Positions 50,473-63,645 of a stretch of 64,000 bases of DNA are shown here, piece after piece. Position numbers and translations under genes: made by a program. The notes beneath the pieces are model-generated. The model saw nothing but the letters and a program-made list of their open reading frames with translations, had not been told where the DNA came from and made no database searches. Each line of letters begins with the position of its first letter. Position 1 is the stretch's first letter. The stretch covers positions 173,703 to 237,702 of the forward strand of contig CAADRB010000030.1 of NCBI GenBank assembly GCA_900708905.1, given 5' to 3'. Origin of the DNA: Hymenolepis diminuta (taxonomy: Eukaryota; Platyhelminthes; Cestoda; Cyclophyllidea; Hymenolepididae).

Positions 50473-50712
50473 CTACCTCGTTGAACTGTTCGCAGGAGAT
50501 TCTCGGTAGAAGCCTTCTTTGTGGCCATTGCTGTTGTAGTTCTGCCAGCGACGTCTTCGAAGGGGTAGTCTCGTTAATAACGGCGTTCTCCGCAAAAATT
50601 GGCAGCTTGGGAGTGACTGCTCCTGATATTCGTCGGATAATTGTCGGATGGGGAGTGAGTCCCCTTGATCGATGGATGATAGGTCATTTTTAGGTTCTTT
50701 CAAGTTGAACAC
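50473..50712 (-). pseudogene. gag remnant with a cysteine-less zinc knuckle
   Basis: A 79-codon open stretch ends upstream of the protease. Codons at 50547-50506 read WQNYNSNGHKEGFY. This has the spacing of a CX2CX4HX4C nucleic-acid-binding knuckle, with the Gly-His kept but the three cysteines replaced by Trp, Tyr and Tyr. Gag sequence further upstream (to about 51250) is too decayed to follow. Confidence 0.5.
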
Positions 50713-51268
50713 TCGCAGTTAACAGTCCTCCATCAGATTCGGGCCTTCGACAAGACCTCTAGACATCAGGTTTCTTGTCCAGGAGGGACAGGAGCTTGAG
50801 TCAACTCTCAGCATGGCAAGGAGATCGAAGACCAAGAATGAAAATGAGACATCTGAATTGGGTTTCCTCGAGAGAACAAAATCAGAAACTGGTGCAAATT
50901 CAGTTGACGATACTTAAAAGATAGTGAACATTTTCATCCTCACTTATATTCAAGTTGGAGAGAGAACTGTTGTCACCAACGCTTCATCGGTTGAAAATAG
51001 AATGAACATAGGTAGTGGTCGCCTCTGTTAAATTTGCGAAGCAGCACGGTAATTCAAGTAGCCTGGGGGAGATCTGCCATGCTATTCATATAAATATCAC
51101 GGTATTGAGTTTACCATGTTGCAAAAGTTTCACTTATAAGGGGATTACGATGAAATATATCTACATTTTTCAGATGGTCTTTGGGATCCTTTGTAGACGT
51201 TTATAAATTCATCTAGGTGAAGGTATTTCTCATGGTTGAAGAGATTCTACCTTCCATGTCCTCGCAAT

Positions 51269-51286
51269 TCGATAATTGCGTCGCCA
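51269..51286 (-). other. primer-binding site of the gypsy element
   Basis: TGGCGACGCAATTATCG starts three bases inside the upstream LTR on the minus strand. A TGG start at this place is the expected complement of a tRNA CCA end. The tRNA species could not be assigned. Confidence 0.5.
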
Positions 51287-51289
51287 AAA

Positions 51290-51595
51290 ATTTGCGATTT
51301 ACTTTTCTCTGTAGGATATCGCAACCGACTCTTAGATTCCCTTAGACATCGCACTAGGTATAAATACGATCCGACAATGCCACAATACAAGACGACCCAC
51401 ATCACTATACCAAAATAAGACACACGTATGCGTATCTGTAGGTCGATTTATTTTATGCTCCATTTACAACCGTAGTGTAAATAATTTCATTAGAATAAAA
51501 GGGAATTAAAAGAAGCAGGAACTAAAGGGTGGTAAACAAAAAATCTTACATATAAGATTTATTTTGGGAAAAATATTATTTTCCTATATGTAACA
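51290..51595 (-). repeat. 5' LTR of the gypsy element
   Basis: On the minus strand it starts TGTTACATATAGG. Its inner end is AATCGCAAAT, where the other LTR has the canonical CAACA end, so the inner terminus has mutated. Confidence 0.85.
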
Positions 51596-51600
51596 TAAAC

Positions 51601-53869
51601 AACCTGACTTAATAGATGTTAAATGGAATGAAGGATGATGTAGCACAAATAAAACTTTGAAATAGTCTTCCGTGGGTGCAATATGGCCTATTTGATCGAT
51701 AATAGTTAGGTTGATCTTAGAAAATAGGACGGCAAACACGATTCCCGCATCTAGAATATTTCACTTTAGCAGAATATGAAACATTCTTTAACCTTCACAG
51801 TATTGTCAGAATACAACTAATATTTCACTTTGTAATTTATATTCTAAAGATAAAAGCTTCATTTTAACTTAAGTTTCCGATTTGCACACAATTTGTAACA
51901 TTTTCAGTAACCGAATATATGAAACAGTTGTAATTTCAATTTTGCGAGTACGACCATTTTTATTAGAAGGTGAATGCAGTTTAAAGTATTCTTTAGCAAG
52001 TTCAGTAATTAATTTTTGCAAATGTGTCCTTACAGTACTGGAAGTTGAGATTTATACATAAAGTGGTTAAGAAGTAGGTGGTTAGTATGCTTTTTAAGTC
52101 ATTGAGACACTACAGATTGTCCAAGGACTAAATTTGTAAATTTTCCCGCAATAAATTTGATTTATTTTAATTTTTTCTTAAATAAGGCACAAATAAAGAT
52201 TTACAAAGTTAGCAAGCAATTTCGATTACCTAACCGATATTTGTCATAACTAAGATGGTCAAAATTTCGGCTCAAAATTGAAAAAATTTCTTGGTCTGGA
52301 TAACAAAATGCGCTATGTTAGATTCCTATTTTGTTGCCAGTGGTCATTCTGAAGTTCCATTATTTTGAAATCTTGAAATATAGATTTTTAATGATGGATT
52401 AGGGAAAATGTTTTATTTCAAGACAAAAGGAAAAGGTTTGAAATAAGATACTTCATCGGCTCTGACAAAGGATTGTTCGACTGTGATCGTAGATGGCCAT
52501 CCCCTGCATCATTCATTTATCCCTTCTGGATAATAAATCGGATATTCTCTTAATAGAGCAAAATTGGTAGTGGGTTCAAATAGTTTCCCCACATAAACTG
52601 CAATGACGTCGTGCTATTAGTACCCAGTAGGACTTTCGATCGTTTTCCGCTCACTTATTTATTAACAAAGTCTGATCTAGAATGCTGGTTTTTTTGTTAC
52701 CTGCTGATTGCATCGCCTTCGTCCTTGTTAATTTTTTATACAAGCTCATTTGTAAATAAATTCCGGGAGTTTCGAACCCTAAATCCGCAATGTAACTTCT
52801 TAAAGAGATAAAATCTTAAAAGAATACTAATTTTTGAAAATTCGAAAATCAGTGATGATAATAGTAGTTTTCAAAATCACTAATCATGACTCTGGATGAC
52901 AAGTTGATTCTCACAGTTAATTTGAGTGGAACATTGAATGAACATTTTATACCGCTCCGTTTTATCCGTTTTATTATTGATACTACAACGATAAATTCAG
53001 TGGTCTACTCTAACTAAGATAGCGTCCATGAGTAAAGATTTCTGTATTCCAATTGGGGCTCAAGTCGCGTTTCGTAACAATAACTGTAATTCAATCCTCT
53101 AAACACTTTAGTAATTGGCAATGCATAAGTGCTTGAGGAAACGGTAAGTGGATGGATGTTCTAAGCCACAGTCAAAAGCTTTAATCAAGAATTAATTTTA
53201 ATTATTCCTAACGGCGTAACTCATTTTTTCATTGAATTTTTATCGATCTTAATAAATTATTGAATGAAATTATTTACCTACTCCCTGCTGTACAATTACT
53301 CTTGCATACTTAGTAAAAGTATTTTTTATAAATAGCCTCTCTAAAGTTATTGTTTTAAGAAGTAAAGTTAACTTATATCAGTCCTTTTCATTACTTACAA
53401 TTACTTGACAGAAAGCTGTGCTCGATCCGAAAGAGACTCCATTGTACGCAATAATTAATACGCAGTTGGTACTATTATTAAAACAGCTTCTTGATCAGAC
53501 ATTATGAGGGAGATATAAAATTAACCTCAACATTTCGGCACTTAAAGTATTTTTTTTAGTTACAAGGTCGTAATGACTACCAATAAAAAAATTAAGGTGT
53601 GATATATTGAAATAAATTCTTGATTATTATTCACATCTTTAGAATTCTAAGAAGATGGCTATAATTAAACTAGTTCTGTTAATAAGGAAAATAAGTGGAT
53701 GTATGTGAAAATACATATTTTCTTCTCCAAGTATTCTTATTTCAGTACTATATTCTAAATTATCCATTGAAATACTTCTATATTTAATTTCTGTTAATTG
53801 TGTTCGACCGAAAATGACAAACTAGTTTTGTCTAATCGATTAAACAAAAGGAAGAAAAAAGTAAAATGT
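51601..53869. other. intergenic AT-rich DNA
   Basis: No gene, RNA or recognised repeat was seen. Confidence 0.45.
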
Positions 53870-54060
53870 GAGGACTTAGTCCTTATTATGTCATATTTTA
53901 CCAGACGGGTACCTCACGTTACAAAATTCGAATTTCACGTATCTTTCCTGAATCTCCACAATGCATGTCTTCGATGTCCACTACTCATTGACCGGGTCTT
54001 TTTAATCAAGAAGAGTCGACGTTGCCACTTCAATTCGGGTATTCTCTTCGAATGGTTGAG
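53870..54060 (-). repeat. dispersed repeat family R3, inverted copy
   Basis: The reverse complement matches 42060-42290 (AACCATTCGAAG, GAAGTGGCAACGTCGACTCTTCTTGATTAAAA, then GAAATTCGAATTTTGTAACG). A 134-codon plus-strand frame at 53798-54202 overlaps it almost fully. Because it is antisense to the repeat, it is probably incidental. Confidence 0.5.
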
Positions 54061-57000
54061 AAGACAAAGTGATCTTAAAGGATATTCGGTAGCCCTAGAT
54101 CTTAATAGAGCAGAGATGCGAGATCTAAAGATTTGGTTGTCAGAGCGTGTGTTTATTCAAGGTAAAATTCACTTAATTTCTCTATCAGTCCCTCTTCCTT
54201 GAACATGGAAAATAAATATTATTGTAATTCTCCTTGTTTTCATTCTTACCAATGCAATTTCTGGTTCTTCGATACAACTGAAATGACTTAGTTTATAGAT
54301 GAAATTGAAATCGTTAATCATTTTTAATTAAGACCCAGAGAGTGAGATTTCACTTTCACTGTGCTGTGGTGGAGTAGACATTAACCCCTGTATCTGCTAT
54401 TTCAAAATTCATTGATTCATGATTAATCGGGACACATTATTGAATGGCATATCCAACCTAATCAGATAGAAATTATGTTACGTGAATTTCTCATGAGTGC
54501 GGCTTTTGAGCATAATTTCTCTATGGAAAATGAGTTTTGAAAAATGCAACTTTCTTCAAAATGAACATCTAGTGTCCAATTTCTGGTTGCTTTAATTTAA
54601 ATAAAAGGAAAGAGTGACTGAAATCCCACATATCAGAGTGTCATCCTCAATACTGACATCGGACTTAATCAGACCTTTAGAAAAATCACCATCATAGATT
54701 CTGAAATAGGACGGGAAGAATTAAAAATCACGTATCTCAAAGATTAAGTCTCTCTGCCCTTTCCCTAAACTATTTTTGCTCGGCCATAATTTTACAGTTT
54801 GTCCAAAAATTATAATGCACACTGTCTTTAATAATTAACGGACAGATACATATCTTCAAAACACTTGAGACGTATCTAATTGTATCTAGTAATGTATCTA
54901 GTTGATTCATGCTCTAAATGCCTGCATTCATTCATTTAACAAGAAAATTATCGTGTTGTGTTGATGTGTCTTCAATCTGATCTGCTAACAATCGAATCAC
55001 TTGTTTCTCAGTCCTAAAAGTACTCTCCATATTCCCCTTCCAATGCACCAGCGCCTATTTCATTTATGTTGCATATTTTTTGTTGCTTCACTAAACTTCT
55101 ATTGATAGCGAAGCGTGTTTATTTTCGTGCTTGACAAACAAAATGCGATCTAATCAAAAGTCAAGATGGCCACTTAGCAAACATTTATTATAACTACGTC
55201 TCCAGCTCTGGGAGAATGGACTTTCCCCCACACAAAATGAATGATTTATTTTCCTTAATCCTCATTTATTCATGATGTCCTCTGAATAAGCTATTACAGA
55301 TAATACAAACCGTGCGAATAAACAATTAGGGAAAATCTGAAAGTCTTCAAAATATGTAATATATAACAAAGAACAAGAAATTGCTGAATAAGCTGTGCAT
55401 TTAATATATGAACATTTATTTTGATGTGCATTTAAAGCTATCAATCAAGACTAAGTGAAATATTATCATATTAAATAAGATATATATTAAATAATTTGCA
55501 TAAATTATGATATCATTTTTTCAGTAATGGAAATTTTTGTTGTACCTATTCAAACATCATTCTTGTGTCTCCCCGTTCAGTATTCTGTGCAAATTTTCTA
55601 TTATTCTAGCTAACCTATATCAATTATAACTCTGAAGATAGAACTGGCGCCACTACCCATCTTTTAAATTAAGACTTTTCAAGTGTAGGCTTTCTTCCGC
55701 AATCGGAAGAATTCGAACTGGATGGGCTAAGGGAAATTCAAATAAAAGCTATATGAATGAAAACCATCCACTACAGTTTTCACCAATTTGTCTTCAAATC
55801 CAAGTACCAGCGAATGCTCTCAAAAACTCAACTCTGGGTGTCAAGATTGAAATTCCTACCACCTAGTAAATGTTATATTGAACAACTACTTATCTTCCAT
55901 CCAAATTATATCTGTGGAATGCCATTTGTTTATGTGAGCTAAATTAAATTGTCATTCATTACGACATTATTCACAGGGCACTATTTTACTCCCAATTTAT
56001 TAAATTAATTTGTAAGCATTTTATTCCATTCATGCATTTATCTTTCGACAGATTTGTTTCTGCAATGATATCGTTTATTGTCATCAAGAAAAATTTCAGC
56101 TTCCTCTTCGCATGAAAACTTTTGGTAAATTATTCAACTTTGTCACATCCGGCTGTTAATTCCAGGTTCAGTCAAAGCAAACATCCGATTTTTCGCATTC
56201 CATATAAAATATCATTTTAAAATTCAAGCATAAGTTTCACCGTTATCTGAATATTTCACAATCTCAGCAATAAAGTAAATTTTAGTTGTAATGAGTTACT
56301 TTATTCATTTTCAAGCTTTTTAATACCGTTTACCATGTTATCACAGAATGTCTCCATTTTTGGTTCCAGTTCTATCAGTTTTTTAATTCTCTACGGTTGT
56401 TTGCAAATTTCTTGTTTATTCTACGAACGGGGCCTGCTTTCTAAGCATTTCTACGGACAGATGACCTCAAATTATTATCGTTATTTTTTTGTTATTCAAG
56501 AAAGTCACCATTTTAATTGCACATACAAGTCACTTGGTTAAATGCCCATTTTCATTTTCGGCTGTTACTTTCAGATCGATCCAAGACGAAGTTTTTGTCC
56601 TTCATATATAATTTCATATTTGTAAAAATTTATCTCAAGCTATTTAAGCTTGAGGAAATAATTGTCATTATTAGAATATTTACGATTCATGTTAGTAAAC
56701 TAATTTTCAATTAAAATGATTTAATTTATTACGCAATAAAACAGCCCATAAATAGCTATTTTCTATTGTTCATTGTGTCAGTACTTCATATTAAATATGC
56801 TTTGATTATGGAGGTAAAATAATTCCATTAAAAAGGGTAACGAAATTTAATTAAACATAATTAATTAACAAAATATTAATTATCTTTGAGTTTAATAACT
56901 TACTGTTTATTAAAAGTACTAATTTAATTTACTTATTGGAGTATTTAAACAGGCAAAATTCTTAATTAATTGTTTTTACGTTCTTGTCGAACAATTAATT

Positions 57001-60000
57001 TGATTCACAAACTTAGACGCTTAAATTACTCTGAGATGAAAATAGCTATTACGTATTCTGACGACCCAGTAAAGTAGAATAAAACCCAAATTTATGTTTT
57101 AAGTAGAAATGTAGGTGGTAGTATCAAACAGTATAACTTCTGCTGTGATACAAAATTGATCGAATATGTGCTCCTTTCTTTATCTATTTATAAATATCAC
57201 AAAGGGAGTCTTATTAACTGATTCTGTTGTAGATAAACGTATTTCGATACTTCATCCATTATGAATGTATTTATTGACCATTGGACAGGAATGTAATCTA
57301 AAGTATTATCAGAATAAATTAAGCAACTTTATATAGAATTTTATTGTAGTGGATACATAGATTTATTACAGTGGTCTCCTAGTGTAAATCAATGGTAATG
57401 ACATTACCTTACATAAAAATAAATGCAGAAAACTACGACGAGAGCTGAAAATGAAATGCACGTAAAGATGGTAACTCGTAACATTAAGGCGATCCTTGTG
57501 TTAAGGTCCACCGAAATTATGCCTCTTGTAATAAAAATTTTATACGCCAGTGTTATCGTGTTTGTGCATTTGTCTGCCTAATCAGATGGCCTGAGTTTTA
57601 GTCTTTTTGAAATTTAATAAACTCTGTAAATGAATACATTTACTCACTGAGTTTGGTGTTATTTGCTGATACTGCGATATTGGGCTGTCAACGATGTGTT
57701 CTTCACCGGTGGTGGTCTTAAATATTCCTGCATGAGCTTAGAAATCAAGTAATTGATAATCCAGTGGATTAGGGACGAACTTACAAGAGCACTCGTTCAA
57801 GTGCACTGAATATATTTGAACTGACCTTTTAAACAGGCATGAAATCCTTATTTCCATCCTGATGTGAAAAATGACTCAATGACGACAAATAAAATTATCA
57901 AATTAAATGTAAAGACATATTTAATCCTATCACGTTCATCAAAAAAAAACAACAGAGAGAGGAGTAATCATAAATACGAGTAAATTTATATTTCAATAAC
58001 AAGTAAAACCTAGCTGGATTGAAACGAAGTTAATGTAACTCTAGAAAGCACATGGATAAATAAAATGGAAAAATTAGAGTTATTGGTCTAAGTCAATCAA
58101 TAGAGCAAATATGGAAAGAAAATGTGAAATAGGATTTTTCTCTAAGCCATAAATTTTGCTTATTGGGAGTTTTCGGACTATTGAAGTAAGCGCCTAGCGT
58201 CAGATGGCTGCAAAGCATGCGTCTTTTTTCTTTACTTCCGATGCTTATCACAAATAGATCATATACCACTTTTTGCAGTAAATTTAGTCTAAATGTGGTG
58301 CAAATGATCTGAGAACCAGTTTTGGTGCTGATGGTAAATTGAGAGATAGTGATTTATTGATGTGGTTTAATTCAGTACATAGTTTTATCCTATCACGAAG
58401 ATGTGCGTTTCGTTAAAGTATTCATTTTGTTTGAAAGGATGAGAAATCCACTTAAATCTTTCCTACTGGCTCTCTGTCTTTGATCATACTGATAAAATAA
58501 CATTCCTGGTAGGAAAATATCGGCAATTCCATTGTAATATTCTTTTACACCCACGGATGTTTTCTCAACTCTTGCCTCCCATTTATTAACGGCTAAATGG
58601 GACTTATATTTCATGGTAACGTGATAATCTTGAATTGGTTTAGTCTAACAGATGATCAGAACAATCAAGGTATGTTAATTTCACAGACATTGCAGGCAGA
58701 AAATCTGCCTGAAATAAGAGAAGAGGCAGTCTGACTCACTCGATTTAGGAAGAAAATGTGTCTGATTTGAACAAAATAAAAAAATAAAATTTTATATTCC
58801 ATCACATAATTTTTCCATATCATGAAGCAGATTATTTGAACCAAAAAAGGAATTAATGACCAAAGAGGACTTACTAAGCCGCTATTCTTTCAAGCTTTCA
58901 TAGACACTGCGAAATAGGAAAAAGATAGGAATTGTTGGAATATTTATATCAAAAGAAAGATTAAATTAGGTAGGAGAGAGTTAACCTCAGTGTACACTGG
59001 TCAAATAACGGTGGAAAATGAATTAAAATCTTAAGCGATTTGGGATGAGTCATAAACGGAGTAAAATGGAGCTTAATAAAACGGGAAGTAGAAAGTAAAA
59101 TTAAGTCAATATATACTGTATGGAGTAAACGATTCGAAGAAGAAGGATAAGTGAATTAATCGAGAGCATAATTGCGTTTGAACCCTTAAACCGCCAGATT
59201 ATTCATAATTCAGTGTACCGTTGGCCCAATTTTAAATGATACAGAATATTAGGGAATTAAATTAATATGTAACATTAATTAACTTCAAAGCCTTCATGCA
59301 GTTATTTATTCAGGGAATAAATGGAATTAATTAATACTGTTAATGGAATGATGAAATATTTACTAATTAGACAGACCTGTTTATTTAACCTATTGGGAAC
59401 GATCAAAAAGATCTAGAGAGAACATGTTTTAATTTAATTAAGTCTTAGTGTCTTTTGTGCGGGAAGACAAACTAGGTACATTTTGATTAGAGGAAAAGCC
59501 AGTCATACTTAGGTTGGGGTATTTTAAAGGGAGTTTATCACACGGCCATCTCTTGGGGCCTTGACACCGAAGGTAACAAAATATATGTATTACTTATCCA
59601 ATTTAATTATTTGACCACGCGGGTTATTTATACTAACAAACATGGGATTCATTCATAAAGTTTAAAATTTCGAGTTGTTAAGCCGTGATTTTTTACAACC
59701 TGCATAAGCCCACTATTCCAGTTTTCCCATATAGAGATAAGAGAGAAGAAAAGAGAGCACACAACTCAGTTAGGCACAAAACAAACTTTAATCATGACGA
59801 AATTTACAAACGATCCAGTAATATAAATATGGAGGAAATATAGCAGACATATTTGGTAAACATATTCCTTTCTCAAGGGGACTTATTTAACAAAATATTT
59901 TTCTCACATTAAAAAATTATTTTCAACTTGGCAGACTTTACATTGATGATTGGACCATGTGAGAAAACCTAATGATTTTGACCAAAATATTCCTAAAATT

Positions 60001-61799
60001 CTCGGGCAGAATATTGAATTACTTGCTTGGTTTCTTATTATGTAATAAACATATACAAAATCGAGTGTAAGTGGACTTTATGCAGCCCATTTTCAGTTGG
60101 TTCTGGGTTGATTCATTTTAGATTAGATTCATCATGATGGTATAGGAATTGCCTTTATCGTCTGTCTCCCTTCTCATAGATAAATCGCCAGCGGATTCTT
60201 ATTTATTTGAGACTTAAATATAATCTTTCAATAATTACCTGACCTTTTTATTTATTTTTGAAAAAAATCAAAAGCTGGAACGAATATTTATCAGCTTCTT
60301 TTAAGTGAGTGAAGCCTAATCTCTAATTTCAAAACTACATTTGATGTATGCTCCGTTTGAAGACTAAACAGCCTTTAATTATATTTTGCAGTTAAATTAT
60401 ATGAAAGGAATTTATCTCAGAACAGGTCATCTTTAATGCAAAATTCACAAAGCATTAAGAATAGGTTTCAAAATCTCGTAAAGCCTCGGCAACTATTGTT
60501 TTTCATTTGTAAATTCAACTCTAAAAATGAAGAAGAATATGAAAAATCAATTTATCAGTGAAAAAATGTTTCCTTAATAGTATTAACTGAACTCAAAACT
60601 TTTACTCGTCAAAGAATATGGGCTCATGTTATTCTTAAGTCTTTTGTTTCATTCAATGAGACTTTTACAGGCTATAGTCGTGGCATAGCATCTGAACACG
60701 CGAAATAGCGTAACAGTTCAGTATGAGATACAGCCGAGGTCGCAAAGAAACAGGTAATGATATTTTATTATCAAGAGTAGATATCTGATTTCAAGATGCT
60801 AAATTCTGCCGTCATTGAATGGTCTGCTTTCTCATAAGGGACATGATTCGGTGAACTTGTCAGAAACTAATTTTTCTTAATTGGAATTCGGTGTGCCTGG
60901 CTAGATTCATGTCTGAGATGTTCAGAACTTGTTGATTTACTTGAGTGGTTGGTCATATCAATTTGACTCATTTGTATCTCCTTACAGCAAAGGGCAGATG
61001 GATGAGATTAGCAGAGATCTGAATTGATTTCAAATAATTGCCAAAAATTGAATATCATCGTGATCATTATTTTGAAGTTCTAAGTCTTGTATTGGAAAAA
61101 TTGATATATCTACCTGATTGACAACTAAGTTTCAGCTATATCGTATAAAAAAGTTCGTATCAAATCTTGCTTCAAGAAATACGAATAATTTCTGGTTGAA
61201 ACATGAAAACAGTATAATGTCCCAGTCTTCGCAATTCGGGTTATAAATATATTTGTGAAATACCAGCAAAACTCAAAACTTTCGACCTATTAATCTAAAT
61301 TATTTTGCTACTCTTTCAGCTTAATTTAACCGAACATTTTCTGGTGAATTAGTGTCAATTTCATTCCATTACGAAACTCGGTTCTACATCTTTTGATAGT
61401 CATCTATTAACATCCACAATGTGCGAATTTCCTTAGTCTTGATACGCTTAAATACCTAATTGTGTTATCTTATTTTTACCGAGGTTATGCATATATTAAT
61501 TGAAATGAGGGACTGAGTTTGCAAATATCAGTGATATTTAGTAATTAATAAGTTGGAATGGTTAGTCAGTTGATGTTAGCTTCAACGTAATGGTATTTAA
61601 TTGTATTAAAATTTGACCAAATGAGCTGGTTGCGTGAAGATACTCATTTTGGTAAATGTTTTATATCCATAAAATATATTTTATCATTTTGTAGGAATTA
61701 AATAAATAAGATTAATGTTCGTGAGTCATGAAATTGACTAATGTGATGTTGCAGTTGATGAACCAGAACCAGACCGTAGAAGCCAAGACTATAGCTAGT
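54061..61799. other. intergenic AT-rich DNA
   Basis: No supportable gene. A small perfect hairpin sits at 58693-58711. The rest is uniform AT-rich DNA with only short random frames. Confidence 0.45.
58693..58711. repeat. perfect 8-bp hairpin
   Basis: CAGGCAGA-AAA-TCTGCCTG has a three-base loop. No T-run or neighbouring gene suggests a role. Confidence 0.6.
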
Positions 61800-62190
61800 T
61801 CCAAAAAGTAGAACACAAAGGGTTATTTAGGTCAAAGTTTATTGAATAAATCACAATGGAGTTCGAGAGAGTAAAAGAAAAATAAGGGAGAGAGAAAATG
61901 AGACGGTGGCGTGCGAGCGGGTAAGTGACAAGCGCGTGTCTGTGTGCGTGAGTGGAAATACAAAGTTTATATGGATCACTTAGGCAATGACGCGTGTGAT
62001 GATCGAGTGCAGATGTACTGTTAAGTGAAACGGAACTGTTACAGAAAAATAGAGGGTAGACTCGTTTAGATATGACAGATAGGGGTTTGAATTTATGGAT
62101 ATAAAGGTGATAAGTATTTGCATAAAGAATGTGAGTAAAGTGTAATTTTGGCAAATGCATAGAGAAGCCTCCTTCAATGATTAGATTCAA
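61800..62190. other. composition anomaly, GA/GT-rich
   Basis: The plus strand is unusually rich in GA and GTG/GCG (GGGAGAGAGAAAATGAGACGG, GCGCGTGTCTGTGTGCGTGAG). The minus strand is open for 131 codons, but the translation is Ser/His/Leu-rich without any motif. It may be an old LTR or simple-sequence DNA. No gene is claimed. Confidence 0.3.
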
Positions 62191-63625
62191 ATTTTCCCAC
62201 TAAAAATAGAATTTAATGAAAAATGTTATTGTAGAAATTACTTGAAGATTTAAGAAAAGAGTCAATACTTTCTGACATAATCTAGAAAGATACCGTAGTA
62301 TGGATGAGCGTCCACTGGAGAATGCTAGTGCTATAGGTGAACGACCTGTAGCTCAAACACTGGTTGTTTATCATAGAAATATATTTAACAATTTAGTTTG
62401 AAATAGATTAGAAATGAATAGTAATCTGGTTTATTCATAACTGCAGCAAAGGCAGAATTTCATTTCCAGGTACGAAGTGTAAAAATTGAATTATTAATAA
62501 GACAGTAAAAGAGGGATAAAGCCTGTACATAACATTTTTGATCAGACTTTCGGATGAGAAAAAGGACGATAACTTGGACAATCAATATGTATTTTATTTG
62601 TTGAAACAGCAATTCCTCTAGTCGGCATCTTGTAAAAACAGAAATTTAGTAACTATTTTTGGACATTTTCTGAACCTCAGTTCACATTCAACCTTAATTT
62701 TATCAGCTTATCCATTTACCAAAATGTCATTTAAAGTCATATCATCTAGTAGACCTATAAGCTTGGAATTTAATTATTTTCTATTTAAGTTAGTCATGGC
62801 TCAATCAGGGGGGTAATTAACTCAATCTTTAACACTGGGTTTTCCGATTTAACAGCCTCGGAAAGGAATCTATGGACTAAAATACCATAGCTACATTATC
62901 ATATTTGCCATTTTAACTGACTGTTAGCTGAAACGAGTCTGAATAATTGTTCCTCAGGAAACAGACTATAGATTCATAGTGGTTGGGTTAGTGTATAACA
63001 GTCTTTTCACACTTTTCTATTGTTGCAATTCATCGCAATCCAGCAGGAGAGAAATGACTCTAGGTAATGGAGAGGTGACAGAAGCTACTAAGGCTTAAAT
63101 ATGGTGAAAAACACAGGGGAGTGATTGAAAATGAGACATATTTAAAGATTACTTTAATATATATATAATATACATACATCGTTTTTTGACTATCGGAATG
63201 GAGCCAAAATGTCCAGAAAGCTGCCACCGTGCACATGCTTTACCATTTTTTATAAATTATAAACTTGGATGGAAATGTTAACCCATAAATAGAACAAAGC
63301 AAGCTTTTAATGAATATTGCTGAACGGCTGCCAATTTTATCATTGCTACTTTTCCCTCTCTAACTTACCTTCATCTAGCAATTGTCTTCACACTACGAAC
63401 ATGCGAAGACGGGTTTTCAATCTCCTACAGTGAATCCGTTACGTTATCTTTTGTTAGATGCGAAACGGATTATTAGTAAGATACGACATTAGGTTGCAAT
63501 TAACTTGAAAAGAATGGTATTTTAAAATTTCAATTTGGCATTTTAGAATGTATTTCACTGTACAATCAAGAGAATACGTCAATGTCTTCATGATAATCCT
63601 TTCTAAAATAATATATTTTAATTCC
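62191..63625. other. intergenic DNA
   Basis: No gene or recognised repeat was seen. Confidence 0.45.
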
Positions 63626-63645
63626 TATATATATATATATATATA
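63626..63645. repeat. (TA)10 microsatellite at the mariner end
   Basis: Ten TA units lie directly beside the mariner end. Mariners insert into TA, so the repeat is a natural target and hides the exact junction. Confidence 0.9.

Larger units (their letters stand above)
49091..51595 (-). mobile_element. Ty3/gypsy LTR retrotransposon, internally deleted
   Basis: A complete insertion about 2.5 kb long lies on the minus strand. The host sequence TAAAC occurs directly on both sides (49086-49090 and 51596-51600), a perfect 5-bp target duplication. The two LTRs (about 306 bases each) are roughly four-fifths identical by eye. The element ends are TG...CA in the downstream copy. Inside, reading 51289 to 49398, come a primer-binding site, gag remnants with a decayed zinc knuckle, an aspartic protease and an integrase piece, in the Ty3/gypsy order. 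Reverse transcriptase and RNase H are missing between protease and integrase. All frames are interrupted, so the copy is non-functional. Confidence 0.88.

Noticed and set aside
53798..54202. 134-codon plus-strand frame, among the longest outside the receptor
   Set aside because: It lies almost wholly antisense to a copy of repeat family R3, has no recognisable motif and no splice or poly(A) context.
43120..55700. possible further repeat pair (43120-43190 and 55630-55700)
   Set aside because: Only a GTGTANRCTTTCTTCNGCAAT block is convincing; too short to call a family by eye.
61795..62190. 131-codon minus-strand frame as a gene
   Set aside because: The translation is low in information and follows the GA/GT bias of the plus strand; no domain or start context supports it. 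Kept only as a composition anomaly.
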